Positions 21,901 through 34,309 of a DNA stretch of 64,000 nt are shown here, in pieces. Position 1 is the first letter of the stretch. The number at the start of each line of letters is the position of its first letter. The translations under genes and the position numbers were made by a program. The DNA is taken from positions 14,795,501 to 14,859,500 of the forward strand of contig NC_079881.1 in assembly GCF_029227915.1 (NCBI RefSeq), read 5' to 3'. The notes beneath the pieces are model-generated. The model was not told where the DNA came from. It saw only the letters and a list, made by a program, of their open reading frames with translations, and did no database searches. This stretch comes from Hydractinia symbiolongicarpus (taxonomy: Eukaryota > Cnidaria > Hydrozoa > Anthoathecata > Hydractiniidae).

Positions 21901-24722
21901 GGCTTATTATATCGTAGTCCATTGAGATTAAAAAGAACAGCCGAATGGAACATGTCGGAGTTCGTAGAATCACGTGATTTACGTGTAAATTCCATATTAT
22001 GCCGTAAAAGGCTGTATTACAAGCTTTAAAGGACTGTGCACGTAGTTAGCAGCGTTCATAGAGCCTGGCGCACAGGAAAACGACTTAGTATATCGTAGTC
22101 CATTGAGATTAAAAGGAACTGACCAATGGGAACTTGTCTGTGCTCGTGGAATCACTTTATTTACGTTTAGACTCCATGTTAGGCCGTAAAAGGCCATATT
22201 ACAGGCTTTAAAGGCCTGTGGAAGAAGTTAGCAGCGTTCTCAGATCCTGGCGCTCAAGAAAACGACTTAAGACATCATAGTCCATTGAGATTGAAAGGAA
22301 TAGGCTAACGGCCTCCTATCTGTGCTCGTGGAACTCCCTGACTTAAGTGTAGTCTCCTCATTAGGCCATAAGAGGCCGTATTACACGGTTTAAAGGTCTG
22401 TCCACGTAATTAGGAACGTTCTCAGAGCCTGGCACTCAAGAAAACGGCTTATTATATCGTAGTCCATTGAGATTAAAAAGAACAGCCGAATGGAACATGT
22501 CGGAGTTCGTAGAATCACGTGATTTACGTGTAAATTCCATATTATGCCGTAAAAGGCTGTATTACAAGCTTTAAAGGACTGTGCACGTAGTTAGCAGCGT
22601 TCATAGAGCCTGGCGCACAGGAAAACGACTTAGTATATCGTAGTCCATTGAGATTAAAAGGAACTGACCAATGGGAACTTGTCTGTGCTCGTGGAATCAC
22701 TTTATTTACGTTTAGACTCCATGTTAGGCCGTAAAAGGCCATATTACAGGCTCTAAAGGCCTGTGCACGTAGTTAGCATGGTTCTCAGATTCTGGCGCTC
22801 TAGAAAACGACTTAAGACATCGTAGTCCATTGAGATTGAAAGGAATAGGCCAACGGCCTCCTATCTGTGCTCGTGGAACTCCCTGACTTAAGTGTAGTCT
22901 CCTCATTAGGCCATAAGAGGCCATATTACACGGTTTAAAGGTCTGTCCACGTAATTAGGAACGTTCTCAGAGCCTGGCACTCAAGAAAACGGCTTATTAT
23001 ATCGTAGTCCATTGAGATTAAAAAGAACAGACTGATCCCCACTTGTCTGGGCTCGTGGAATCACGTGATTTACGTGTAGATTCCATATTATGCCGTAAAA
23101 GGCCATATTACAAGCTTTAAAGGACTGTGCACGTAGTTAGCAGCGTTCATAGAGCCTGGCGCACAGGAAAACGACTTAGTATATCGTAGTCCATTGAGAT
23201 TGAAAGGAATAGACCGATGGCAACTTCTCTGGGCTCGTGGAATCACTTTATTTACGTTTAGACTCCATGTTAGGCCGTAAAAGACCATATTACAGGCTTT
23301 AAAGGCCTGTGCACGTAGTTAGCATGGTTCTCAGATCCTGGCGCTCAAGAAAACGACTTAAGACATCGTAGTCCATTGAGATTGAAAGGAATAGGCCAAC
23401 GGCCTCCTATCTGTGCTCGTGGAACTCCCTGACTTAAGTGTAGTCTCCTCATTAGGCCATAAGAGGCCGTATTACACGGTTTAAAGGTCTGTCCACGCAA
23501 TTAGGAACGTTCTCAGAGCCTGGCACTCAAGAAAACGGCTTATTATATCGTAGTCCATTGAGATTAAAAAGAACAGACTGATCCCCACTTGTCTGGGCTC
23601 GTGGAATCACGTGATTTACGTGTAGATTCCATATTAGGCCGTAAAAGGCCAAATTACCGGCTTTAAAGGCCTGTGGAAGAAGTTAGCAGCGTTCTTGCAG
23701 CCTGACGCTCAAGAAAACGACTTAATATATCGTAGACAATTGAGATTAAAAGGAACAGCCGAATGGAACTTGTCGGAGTTCGTAGAATCACGTGATTTAC
23801 GTGTAGATTCCATATTATGCCGTAAAAGGCCATATTACAAGCTTTAAAGGACTGTGCACGTAGTTAGCAGCGTTCATAGAGCCTGGCGCACAGGAAAACG
23901 ACTTAGTATATCGTAGTCCATTGAGATTAAAAGGAACTGACTAATGGGAAATTGTCTGTGCTCGTGGAATCACTTTATTTACGTTTAGACTCCATGTTAG
24001 GCCGTAAAAGGCCATATTACAGGCTTTAAAGGCCTGTGGAAGAAGTTAGCAGCGTTCTTGCAGCCTGACGCTCAAGAAAACGAATTAATACATCGTAGTT
24101 CATTGAAGTTGAAAGGAATAGGCCGATGACCTCCTGTCTGTGCTCGTGGAACTCCCTGACTTAAGTGTAGTCTCCTTATTAGGCCATAAGAGGCCGTATT
24201 ACACGATTTAAAGGTCTGTCCACGTAATTAGGAACGTTCTCAGAACCTGGCGCTCAAGAAAACGGCTTATTATATCGTAGTCCATTGAGATTAAAAAGAA
24301 CAGACTGATCCCCACTTGTCTGGGCTCGTGGAATCACGTGATTTACGTGTAGACTCCAAATTAGGCCGTAAAAGGCCAAATTACAGGCTTTAAAGACATA
24401 TGCACGTAGTTAGGAACGTTCTCAGAGCCTGGCGCTCAAGAAAACGACTTAATGCATCGTAGAGCATTGAGATTAAAAGGAACAGCCGAATGGATCTTGT
24501 CGGAGTTAGTGGAATCACGTGATTTACGTGTAGACTCCAAATTAGGCCGTAAAAGGCCAAATTACAGGCTTTAAAGCCCTGTGGAAGAAGTTAGCAGCGT
24601 TCTTGCAGCCTGACGCTCAAGAAAACGACTTAATACATCGTAGAGCATTGAGATTAAAAGGAACAGCCGAATGGAACTTGTCAGAGTTAGTGGAATCACT
24701 TTATTTACGTGTAGACTCCATA
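18911..24722 (+). repeat. Long HOR copy b (~5,812 bp, 32 monomers)
   Basis: The fullest copy of the long HOR. In order it holds the gtgttacacgg class C variant, the gaaccgccgaatgaaac unit, class F, class D with ggctgtattacaag, the ggctctaaagg unit, A and H-like monomers (20350-21110), the 545-bp trimer pair (21659-22748), cacgcaattagg and the caagaaaacgaatt unit. It is the best reference for aligning the shorter copies. Confidence 0.8.
21659..22748 (+). repeat. Trimer HOR pair in copy b
   Basis: The counterpart of 15121-16210 at an offset of 6,538 bp, with the same markers gacatcatagtcc and aacatgtcggag. One visible private change is ataggctaacggcc at about 22301, which weakens one arm of the GGCC hairpin. 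Confidence 0.83.
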
Positions 24723-27700
24723 TTAGGCTGTAAAAAGCCATATTACAGGCTTTAAAGGACTGTGCACGTAGTTAGCAGCGTTCATAGAGCCTGGCGCACA
24801 GGAAAACGACTTAGTATATCGTAGTCCATTGAGATTAAAAGGAACTGACCAATGGGAAATTGTCTGTGCTCGTGGAATCACTTTATTTACGTTTAGACTC
24901 CATGTTAGGCCGTAAAAGGGCATATTACAGGCTTTAAAGGCCTGTGGAAGAAGTTAGCAGCGTTCTTGCAGCCTGACGCTCAAGAAAACGAATTAATACA
25001 TCGTAGTTCATTATAGTTGAAAGGAATAGGCCGATGACCTCCTGTCTGTGCTCGTGGAACTCCCTGACTTAAGTGTAGTCTCCTTATTAGGCCATAAGAG
25101 GCCGTGTTACACGGTTTAAAGGTCTGTCCACGTAATTAGGAACGTTCTCAGAGCCTGTCGCTCAAGAAAACAACTTAATACATCGTAGACCATTGAGATT
25201 AAAAGGAACCGCCGAATGAAACTTGTCAGAGTTAGTGGAATCACGTGATTTACGTGTAGTCTCCATATTAGGCCGTAAAAAGCCATATTACAGGCTTTAA
25301 AGGACTGTGCACGTAGTTAGCAGCGTTCATAGAGCCTGGCGCACAGGAAAACGACTTAGTATATCTTAGTCCATTGAGATTGAAAGGAATAGACCGATGG
25401 CAACTTCTCTGGGCTCGTGGAATCACGTGACTTACATGCAGTCTCCTTATTAGGCCGTAAAAGGACCTATTATGCGTTTCAAACGACTGTGTACGTAGTT
25501 AGCAGCGTTCATAGAGCCTGGCGTTCAAGAAAACGACTTAATACATCGTAGACAATTGAGATTAAAAGGAACAGCCGAATGGAACTTGTCGGAGTTCGTA
25601 GAATCACGTGATTTACGTGTAGATTCCATATTATGCCGTAAAAGGCTGTATTACAAGTTTTAAAGGACTGTGCACGTAGTTAGCAGCGTTCATAGAGCCT
25701 GGCGCACAGGAAAACGACTTAGTATATCGTAGTCCATTGAGATTAAAAGGAACTGACCAATGGGAACTTGTCTGTGCTCGTGGAATCACTTTATTTACGT
25801 TTAGACTCCATGTTAGGCCGTAAAAGGCCATATTACAGGCTCTAAAGGCCTGTGCACGTAGTTAGCATGGTTCTCAGATTCTGGCGCTCAAGAAAACGAC
25901 TTAAGACATCTTAGTCCATTGAGATTGAAAGGAATAGGCCAACGGCCTCCTATCTGTGCTCGTGGAACTCCCTGACTTAAGTGTAGTCTCCTCATTAGGC
26001 CATAAGAGGCCGTATTACACGGTTTAAAGGTCTGTCCACGTAATTAGGAACGTTCTCAGAGCCTGGCACTCAAGAAAACGGCTTATTATATCGTAGTCCA
26101 TTGAGATTAAAAAGAACAGACTGATCCCCACTTGTCTGGGCTCGTGGAATCACGTGATTTACGTGTAGATTCCATATTAGGCCGTAAAAGGCCAAATTAC
26201 CGGCTTTAAAGGCCTGTGGAAGAAGTTAGCAGCGTTCTTGCAGCCTGACGCTCAAGAAAACGACTTAATATATCGTAGACCATTGAGATTAAAAGGAACA
26301 GCCGAATGGAACTTGTCTGTGCTCGTGGAATCACGTGATTTACGTGTAGACTCCAAATTAGGCCGTAAAAGGCCAAATTACAGGCTTTAAAGGCCTGTGG
26401 AAGAAGTTAGCAGCGTTCTTGGAGCCTGACGCTCAAGAAAACGACTTAATACATCGTAGACCATTGAGATTAAAAGGAACAGCCGAATGGAACTTGTCAG
26501 AGTTAGTGGAATCACTTTATTTACGTGTAGTCTCCTCATTAGGCCATAAGAGGCCGTATTACACGGTTTAAAGGTCTGTCCACGTAATTAGGAACGTTCT
26601 CAGAGCCTGGCACTCAAGAAAACGGCTTATTATATCGTAGTCCATTGAGATTAAAAAGAACAGACTGATCCCCACTTGTCTGGGCTCGTGGAATCACGTG
26701 ATTTACGTGTAGATTCCATATTATGCCGTAAAAGGCCATATTACAAGCTTTAAAGGACTGTGCACGTAGTTAGCAGCGTTCATAGAGCCTGGCGCACAGG
26801 AAAACGACTTAGTATATCGTAGTCCATTGAGATTAAAAGGAACTGACCAATGGGAACTTGTCTGTGCTCGTGGAATCACTTTATTTACGTTTAGACTCCA
26901 TGTTAGGCCGTAAAAGGCCATATTACAGGCTTTAAAGGCCTGTGGAAGAAGTTAGCAGCGTTCTCAGATCCTGGCGCTCAAGAAAACGACTTAAGACATC
27001 ATAGTCCATTGAGATTGAAAGGAATAGGCCAACGGCCTCCTATCTGTGCTCGTGGAACTCCCTGACTTAAGTGTAGTCTCCTCATTAGGCCATAAGAGGC
27101 CGTATTACACGGTTTAAAGGTCTGTCCACGTAATTAGGAACGTTCTCAGAGCCTGGCACTCAAGAAAACGGCTTATTATATCGTAGTCCATTGAGATTAA
27201 AAAGAACAGCCGAATGGAACATGTCGGAGTTCGTAGAATCACGTGATTTACGTGTAAATTCCATATTATGCCGTAAAAGGCTGTATTACAAGCTTTAAAG
27301 GACTGTGCACGTAGTTAGCAGCGTTCATAGAGCCTGGCGCACAGGAAAACGACTTAGTATATCGTAGTCCATTGAGATTAAAAGGAACTGACCAATGGGA
27401 ACTTGTCTGTGCTCGTGGAATCACTTTATTTACGTTTAGACTCCATGTTAGGCCGTAAAAGGCCATATTACAGGCTTTAAAGGCCTGTGGAAGAAGTTAG
27501 CAGCGTTCTCAGATCCTGGCGCTCAAGAAAACGACTTAAGACATCATAGTCCATTGAGATTGAAAGGAATAGGCCAACGGCCTCCTATCTGTGCTCGTGG
27601 AACTCCCTGACTTAAGTGTAGTCTCCTCATTAGGCCATAAGAGGCCGTATTACACGGTTTAAAGGTCTGTCCACGTAATTAGGAACGTTCTCAGAGCCTG

Positions 27701-29810
27701 GCACTCAAGAAAACGGCTTATTATATCGTAGTCCATTGAGATTAAAAAGAACAGCCGAATGGAACATGTCGGAGTTCGTAGAATCACGTGATTTACGTGT
27801 AAATTCCATATTATGCCGTAAAAGGCTGTATTACAAGCTTTAAAGGACTGTGCACGTAGTTAGCAGCGTTCATAGAGCCTGGCGCACAGGAAAACGACTT
27901 AGTATATCGTAGTCCATTGAGATTAAAAGGAACTGACCAATGGGAACTTGTCTGTGCTCGTGGAATCACTTTATTTACGTTTAGACTCCATGTTAGGCCG
28001 TAAAAGGCCATATTACAGGCTCTAAAGGCCTGTGCACGTAGTTAGCATGGTTCTCAGATTCTGGCGCTCAAGAAAACGACTTAAGACATCGTAGTCCATT
28101 GAGATTGAAAGGAATAGGCCAACGGCCTCCTATCTGTGCTCGTGGAACTCCCTGACTTAAGTGTAGTCTCCTCATTAGGCCATAAGAGGCCATATTACAC
28201 GGTTTAAAGGTCTGTCCACGTAATTAGGAACGTTCTCAGAGCCTGGCACTCAAGAAAACGGCTTATTATATCGTAGTCCATTGAGATTAAAAAGAACAGA
28301 CTGATCCCCACTTGTCTGGGCTCGTGGAATCACGTGATTTACGTGTAGATTCCATATTATGCCGTAAAAGGCCATATTACAAGCTTTAAAGGACTATGCA
28401 CGTAGTTAGCAGCGTTCATAGAGCCTGGCGCACAGGAAAACGACTTAGTATATTGTAGTCCATTGAGATTGAAAGGAATAGACCGATGGCAACTTCTCTG
28501 GGCTCGTGGAATCACTTTATTTACGTTTAGACTCCATGTTAGGCCGTAAAAGACCATATTACAGGCTTTAAAGGCCTGTGCACGTAGTTAGCATGGTTCT
28601 CAGATCCTGGCGCTCAAGAAAACGACTTAAGACATCGTAGTCCATTGAGATTGAAAGGAATAGGCCAACGGCCTCCTATCTGTGCTCGTGGAACTCCCTG
28701 ACTTAAGTGTAGTCTCCTCATTAGGCCATAAGAGGCTGTATTACCCGGTTTAAAGGTCTGTCCACGCAATTAGGAACGTTCTCAGAGCCTGGCACTCAAG
28801 AAAACGGCTTATTATATCGTAGTCCATTGAGATTAAAAAGAACAGACTGATCCCCACTTGTCTGGGCTCGTGGAATCACGTGATTTACGTGTAGATTCCA
28901 TATTAGGCCGTAAAAGGCCAAATTACCGGCTTTAAAGGCCTGTGGAAGAAGTTAGCAGCGTTCTTGCAGCCTGACGCTCAAGAAAACGACTTAATATATC
29001 GTAGACAATTGAGATTAAAAGGAACAGCCGAATGGAACTTGTCGGAGTTCGTAGAATCACGTGATTTACGTGTAGATTCCATATTATGCCGTAAAAGGCC
29101 ATATTACAAGCTTTAAAGGACTGTGCACGTAGTTAGCAGCGTTCATAGAGCCTGGCGCACAGGAAAACGACTTAGTATATCGTAGTCCATTGAGATTAAA
29201 AGGAACTGACTAATGGGAAATTGTCTGTGCTCGTGGAATCACTTTATTTACGTTTAGACTCCATGTTAGGCCGTAAAAGGCCATATTACAGGCTTTAAAG
29301 GCCTGTGGAAGAAGTTAGCAGCGTTCTTGCAGCCTGACGCTCAAGAAAACGAATTAATACATCGTAGTTCATTGAAGTTGAAAGGAATAGGCCGATGACC
29401 TCCTGTCTGTGCTCGTGGAACTCCCTGACTTAAGTGTAGTCTCCTTATTAGGCCATAAGAGGCCGTATTACACGGTTTAAAGGTCTGTCCACGTAATTAG
29501 GAACGTTCTCAGAACCTGGCACTCAAGAAAACGGCTTATTATATCGTAGTCCATTGAGATTAAAAAGAACAGACTGATCCCCACTTGTCTGGGCTCGTGG
29601 AATCACGTGATTTACGTGTAGACTCCAAATTAGGCCGTAAAAGGCCAAATTACAGGCTTTAAAGCCCTGTGGAAGAAGTTAGCAGCGTTCTTGCAGCCTG
29701 ACGCTCAAGAAAACGACTTAATACATCGTAGAGCATTGAGATTAAAAGGAACAGCCGAATGGAACTTGTCAGAGTTAGTGGAATCACTTTATTTACGTGT
29801 AGACTCCATA
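24723..29810 (+). repeat. Long HOR copy c (~5,088 bp, 28 monomers)
   Basis: The same monomer order as copy b, but four monomers shorter. About three are missing at 26315, where gaacttgtctgtgctcgtgg joins two distant parts of copy b. One is missing between about 29610 and 29690. Private changes include aggctgtattacccgg (about 28735) and tatattgtagtcc (about 28450). Confidence 0.8.
26928..28017 (+). repeat. Trimer HOR pair in copy c
   Basis: The counterpart of 15121-16210 at an offset of 11,807 bp, with all trimer markers kept. Its two units start at 26928 and 27473. Confidence 0.83.
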
Positions 29811-31224
29811 TTAGGCCGTAAAAAGCCATATTACAGGCTTTAAAGGACTGTGCACGTAGTTAGCAGCGTTCATAGAGCCTGGCGCACAGGAAAACGACTT
29901 AGTATATCGTAGTCCATTGAGATTAAAAGGAACTGACCAATGGGAAATTGTCTGTGCTCGTGGAATCACTTTATTTACGTTTAGACTCCATGTTAGGCCG
30001 TAAAAGGGCATATTACAGGCTTTAAAGGCCTGTGGAAGAAGTTAGCAGCGTTCTTGCAGCCTGACGCTCAAGAAAACGAATTAATACATCGTAGTTCATT
30101 ATAGTTGAAAGGAATAGGCCGATGACCTCCTGTCTGTGCTCGTGGAACTCCCTGACTTAAGTGTAGTCTCCTTATTAGGCCATAAGAGGCCGTGTTACAC
30201 GGTTTAAAGGTCTGTCCACGTAATTAGGAACGTTCTCAGAGCCTGTCGCTCAAGAAAACAACTTAATACATCGTAGACCATTGAGATTAAAAGGAACCGC
30301 CGAATGAAACTTGTCAGAGTTAGTGGAATCACGTGATTTACGTGTAGTCTCCATATTAGGCCGTAAAAAGCCATATTACAGGCTTTAAAGGACTGTGCAC
30401 GTAGTTAGCAGCGTTCATAGAGCCTGGCGCACAGGAAAACGACTTAGTATATCTTAGTCCATTGAGATTGAAAGGAATAGACCGATGGCAACTTCTCTGG
30501 GCTCGTGGAATCACGTGACTTACATGCAGTCTCCTTATTAGGCCGTAAAAGGACCTATTATGCGTTTCAAACGACTGTGTACGTAGTTAGCAGCGTTCAT
30601 AGAGCCTGGCGTTCAAGAAAACGACTTAATACATCGTAGACAATTGAGATTAAAAGGAACAGCCGAATGGAACTTGTCGGAGTTCGTAGAATCACGTGAT
30701 TTACGTGTAGATTCCATATTATGCCGTAAAAGGCTGTATTACAAGTTTTAAAGGACTGTGCACGTAGTTAGCAGCGTTCATAGAGCCTGGCGCACAGGAA
30801 AACGACTTAGTATATCGTAGTCCATTGAGATTAAAAGGAACTGACCAATGGGAACTTGTCTGTGCTCGTGGAATCACTTTATTTACGTTTAGACTCCATG
30901 TTAGGCCGTAAAAGGCCATATTACAGGCTCTAAAGGCCTGTGCACGTAGTTAGCATGGTTCTCAGATTCTGGCGCTCAAGAAAACGACTTAAGACATCTT
31001 AGTCCATTGAGATTGAAAGGAATAGGCCAACGGCCTCCTATCTGTGCTCGTGGAACTCCCTGACTTAAGTGTAGTCTCCTCATTAGGCCATAAGAGGCCG
31101 TATTACACGGTTTAAAGGTCTGTCCACGTAATTAGGAACGTTCTCAGAGCCTGGCACTCAAGAAAACGGCTTATTATATCGTAGTCCATTGAGATTAAAA
31201 AGAACAGACTGATCCCCACTTGTC
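29811..31224 (+). repeat. Long HOR copy d (partial)
   Basis: This repeats the beginning of copies b and c (aaagggcatatt, atatagttg, gtgttacacgg, gaaccgccgaatgaaac, class F, ggctgtattacaag, ggctctaaagg). It then runs into the 3,085-bp 17-mer duplication, which is itself derived from the same long HOR. Confidence 0.75.
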
Positions 31225-34200
31225 TGGGCTCGTGGAATCACGTGATTTACGTGTAGATTCCATATTAGGCCGTAAAAGGCCAAATTACCGGCTTTAAAGG
31301 CCTGTGGAAGAAGTTAGCAGCGTTCTTGCAGCCTGACGCTCAAGAAAACGACTTAATATATCGTAGACCATTGAGATTAAAAGGAACAGCCGAATGGAAC
31401 TTGTCAGAGTTAGTGGAATCACGTGATTTACGTGTAGACTCCAAATTAGGCCGTAAAAGGCCAAATTACAGGCTTTAAAGACATGTGCACGTAGTTAGGA
31501 ACGTTCTCAGAGCCTGGCGCTCAAGAAAACGACTTAATACATCGTAGACCATTGAGATTAAATGGAACAGCCGAATGGAACTTGTCAGAGTTAGTGGAAT
31601 CACGTGATTTACGTGTAGACTCCTAATTAGGCCGTAAAAGGCCAAATTACAGGCTTTAAAGACATGTGCACGTAGTTAGGAACGTTCTCAGAGCCTGGCG
31701 CTCAAGAAAACGACTTAATACATCGTAGACCATTGAGATTAAAAGGAACAGCCGAATGGATCTTGTCAGAGTTAGTGAAATCACGTGATTTACGTGTAGA
31801 TTCCATATTATGCCGTAAAAGGCCATATTACAAGCTTTAAAGGACTGTGCACGTAGTTAGCAGCGTTCATAGAGCCTGGCGCACAGGAAAACGACTTAGT
31901 ATATCGTAGTCCATTGAGATTAAAAGGAACAGACCAATGGGAACTTGTCTGTGCTCGTGGAATCACGTGATTTACGTGTAGACTCCAAATTAGGCCGTAA
32001 AAGGCCAAATTACAGGCTTTAAAGGCCTGTGGAAGAAGTTAGCAGCGTTCTTGGAGCCTGACGCTCAAGAAAACGACTTAATACATCGTAGACCATTGAG
32101 ATTAAAAGGAACGGCCGAATGGAACTTGTCAGAGTTAGTGGAATCACTTTATTTACGTGTAGACTCCATATTAGGCCGTAAAAAGCCATATTACAGGCTT
32201 TAAAGGACTGTGCACGTAGTTAGCAGCGTTCATAGAGCCTGGCGCACAGGAAAACGACTTAGTATATCGTAGTCCATTGAGATTGAAAGGAATAGACCGA
32301 TGGCAACTTCTCTGGGCTCGTGGAATCACGTGACTTACATGCAGTCTCCTTATTAGGCCGTAAAAGGACCTATTATGCGTTTCGAAGGACTGTGTACGTA
32401 GTTAGCAGCGTTCATAGAGCCTGGCGTTCAAGAAAACGACTTAATACATCGTAGACAATTGAGATTAAAAGGAACAGCCGAATGGAACTTGTCTGTGCTC
32501 GTGGAATCACTTTATTTACGTTTAGACTCCATGTTAGGCCGTAAAAGGCCATATTACAGGCTTTAAAGGCCTGTGCACGTAGTTAGCAGCGTTCTCAGAT
32601 CCTGGCGCTCAAGAAAACGACTTAAGACATCGTAGTCCATTGAGATTAAAAGGAATAGGCCAACGGCCTCCTATCTGTGCTCGTGGAACTCCCTGACTTA
32701 AGTGTAGTCTCCTTATTAGGCCATAAGAGGCCGTATTACACGGTTTAAAGGTCTGTCCACGTAATTAGGAACGTTCTCAGAGCCTGTCGCTCAAGAAAAC
32801 AACTTAATACATCGTAGACCATTGAGATTAAAAGGAACCGCCGAATGAAACTTGTCAGAGTTAGTGGAATCACGTGATTTACGTGTAGTCTCCATATTAG
32901 GCCGTAAAAAGCCATATTACAGGCTTTAAAGGACTGTGCACGTAGTTAGCAGCGTTCATAGAGCCTGGCGCACAGGAAAACGACTTAGTATATCTTAGTC
33001 CATTGAGATTGAAAGGAATAGACCGATGGCAACTTCTCTGGGCTCGTGGAATCACGTGACTTACATGCAGTCTCCTTATTAGGCCGTAAAAGGACCTATT
33101 ATGCGTTTCAAACGACTGTGTACGTAGTTAGCAGCGTTCATAGAGCCTGGCGTTCAAGAAAACGACTTAATACATCGTAGACAATTGAGATTAAAAGGAA
33201 CAGCCGAATGGAACTTGTCGGAGTTCGTAGAATCACGTGATTTACGTGTAGATTCCATATTATGCCGTAAAAGGCTGTATTACAAGTTTTAAAGGACTGT
33301 GCACGTAGTTAGCAGCGTTCATAGAGCCTGGCGCACAGGAAAACGACTTAGTATATCGTAGTCCATTGAGATTAAAAGGAACTGACCAATGGGAACTTGT
33401 CTGTGCTCGTGGAATCACTTTATTTACGTTTAGACTCCATGTTAGGCCGTAAAAGGCCATATTACAGGCTCTAAAGGCCTGTGCACGTAGTTAGCATGGT
33501 TCTCAGATTCTGGCGCTCAAGAAAACGACTTAAGACATCTTAGTCCATTGAGATTGAAAGGAATAGGCCAACGGCCTCCTATCTGTGCTCGTGGAACTCC
33601 CTGACTTAAGTGTAGTCTCCTCATTAGGCCATAAGAGGCCGTATTACACGGTTTAAAGGTCTGTCCACGTAATTAGGAACGTTCTCAGAGCCTGGCACTC
33701 AAGAAAACGGCTTATTATATCGTAGTCCATTGAGATTAAAAAGAACAGACTGATCCCCACTTGTCTGGGCTCGTGGAATCAAGTGATTTACGTGTAGATT
33801 CCATATTAGGCCGTAAAAGGCCAAATTACCGGCTTTAAAGGCCTGTGGAAGAAGTTAGCAGCGTTCTTGCAGCCTGACGCTCAAGAAAACGACTTAATAT
33901 ATCGTAGACCATTGAGATTAAAAGGAACAGCCGAATGGAACTTGTCAGAGTTAGTGGAATCACGTGATTTACGTGTAGACTCCTAATTAGGCCGTAAAAG
34001 GCCAAATTACAGGCTTTAAAGACATGTGCACGTAGTTAGGAACGTTCTCAGAGCCTGGCGCTCAAGAAAACGACTTAATACATCGTAGACCATTGAGATT
34101 AAAAGGAACAGCCGAATGGATCTTGTCAGAGTTAGTGAAATCACGTGATTTACGTGTAGATTCCATATTATGCCGTAAAAGGCCATATTACAAGCTTTAA

Positions 34201-34309
34201 AGGACTGTGCACGTAGTTAGCAGCGTTCATAGAGCCTGGCGCACAGGAAAACGACTTAGTATATCGTAGTCCATTGAGATTAAAAGGAACAGACCAATGG
34301 GAACTTGTC
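31225..34309 (+). repeat. 17-mer HOR (3,085 bp), copy 1
   Basis: Seventeen monomers repeated in tandem at 34310. Shared markers are gactcctaattaggccg, gttagtgaaatcacg, gttcttggagcctgacg, gcgtttcgaaggactg and cgtggaatcaagtgattt (a mutated palindrome). Single differences include aaatggaacagcc (about 31560) and gaacggccgaatgg (about 32111). Confidence 0.87.
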
